NCBI GenBank assembly: GCA_903837305.1
Contig: CAILUB010000161.1
Span: forward strand, 1-13,858
DNA length: 13,858 bases
Source of the DNA: an uncultured Cytophagaceae bacterium
Lineage (GTDB): Bacteria; Bacteroidota; Bacteroidia; Cytophagales; Spirosomataceae
Direction: 5' to 3'
Positions 13,487 through 13,858 of this stretch are shown here, in pieces; position 1 is the stretch's first letter; each line of letters starts with the position of its first letter. Position numbers and translations under genes: made by a program. The notes beneath the pieces were generated by a model. That model saw nothing but the letters and a program-made list of their open reading frames with translations. It made no database searches and was not told the DNA's origin.

Positions 13487-13858
13487 TTATTTTGCAGCTT
13501 TCTTCGCAGCGGGCTTCTTTTCTGCTTTTTCAGCTGGAGCAGCTTTTTCTGCCTTTGGTGCTTTTTCTGCTACTGGGAATAATTCCGGAGCATTGGCTGC
13601 CAAAATTAAGTACCAGCTTAATATTTTTTTGATGTCTGACGCGAATACGCGGTCTGTATCATAGTTAGCAACAACCGTAGCCAAGGTGCTAAATAATTCA
13701 GCATCACTCGCTTTTTTTGCTTCGATAGGTAAAACCCCATTGAATTTAGCGTGGATTTGCAAGAACAAATCTGCTAAAGGTAACGTGCTATCTTGGTGAT
13801 CATCTAAATACAATGAGATGTCTTTTAACACAGAAATACGTGTTTGTCCACCTACCAC
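13487..13858 (-). CDS. DUF5606 protein, C-terminal part (gene runs off the right edge)
   Basis: The visible 123 codons are the C-terminal part of a DUF5606 protein; the GTG at the window edge is an internal Val, not a start. Recognisable family segments are QTRISVLKDISLYLDD, the NYDTDRVFASDIKKILSWYLIL block near the end of the domain, and a Lys/Ala/Pro/Glu-rich tail of about 30 residues with repeated EKA/AEK units. The function is not known; the family is found in Bacteroidota and is small and cytosolic. The tail is low-complexity, positively charged near the end, and could contact nucleic acid or be disordered (inference). It lies directly upstream of the acetyltransferase gene. Confidence 0.85.
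   Translation of the reverse strand: MVGGQTRISVLKDISLYLDDHQDSTLPLADLFLQIHAKFNGVLPIEAKKASDAELFSTLATVVANYDTDRVFASDIKKILSWYLILAANAPELFPVAEKAPKAEKAAPAEKAEKKPAAKKAAK

Noticed and set aside
13450..13664. Two plus-strand frames opposite the acetyltransferase/DUF5606 junction, one Phe/Ala-rich
   Set aside because: The Phe/Ala richness is the complement of the Lys/Ala-rich tail codons of the DUF5606 gene.

Overview
The window looks like ordinary chromosome from a member of the Bacteroidota, probably the Cytophagales. The evidence is a DUF5686 outer-membrane protein with a CarboxypepD_reg-like N-terminus, three FKBP lipoproteins, a DUF5606 protein, start codons without Shine-Dalgarno sequences, and promoters of the Bacteroidota type (TTTG, about 19-20 bases, TAnnTTTG). 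The genus cannot be fixed from the sequence. I see no rRNA, tRNA, CRISPR array, insertion sequence, prophage or defence locus. No stretch over 300 bases lacks a gene; the longest gap is about 100 bases (9608-9710).

Layout. (1) At 1-124 a probable divergent promoter carries a perfect 12-bp inverted repeat; the first 12 codons of a leftward gene leave the window at base 1. (2) At 125-2333 (+) a PAP2 membrane phosphatase overlaps an ArnT/GT39-type membrane glycosyltransferase, which suggests polyprenyl-phosphate-linked sugar transfer in the envelope. (3) At 2337-2747 (-) ndk is convergent with the glycosyltransferase, 3 bases apart. Its likely terminator lies inside the glycosyltransferase gene. 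(4) At 2818-7032 (+) a tight run holds an NrnA-like DHH phosphoesterase, three consecutive two-domain FKBP lipoproteins, and rdgB (XTP/dITP pyrophosphatase). It starts divergently from ndk. (5) At 7088-9607 (+) is a DUF5686 outer-membrane protein. (6) At 9711-12572 (+) plsY, an M20 dipeptidase and murQ are tightly spaced behind a good promoter. (7) At 12630-12953 (+) a small periplasmic cytochrome c sits behind a 22-bp near-palindrome and ends at a strong bidirectional terminator. (8) At 13005-13858 (-) a GNAT acetyltransferase follows a DUF5606 gene whose 5' end lies beyond the window.

How they work together. Two themes recur. One is nucleotide housekeeping: ndk, nrnA and rdgB cover NTP balance, nanoRNA/pAp removal and pool cleaning. 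The other is the cell envelope: PAP2/GT39, FKBP lipoproteins, the DUF5686 barrel, PlsY, and MurQ with a dipeptidase for muropeptide recycling. I find no convincing new system. The best leads are the FKBP triplet inside a nucleotide-metabolism operon, the near-palindrome before the cytochrome gene, and the ndk terminator embedded in the opposing gene.
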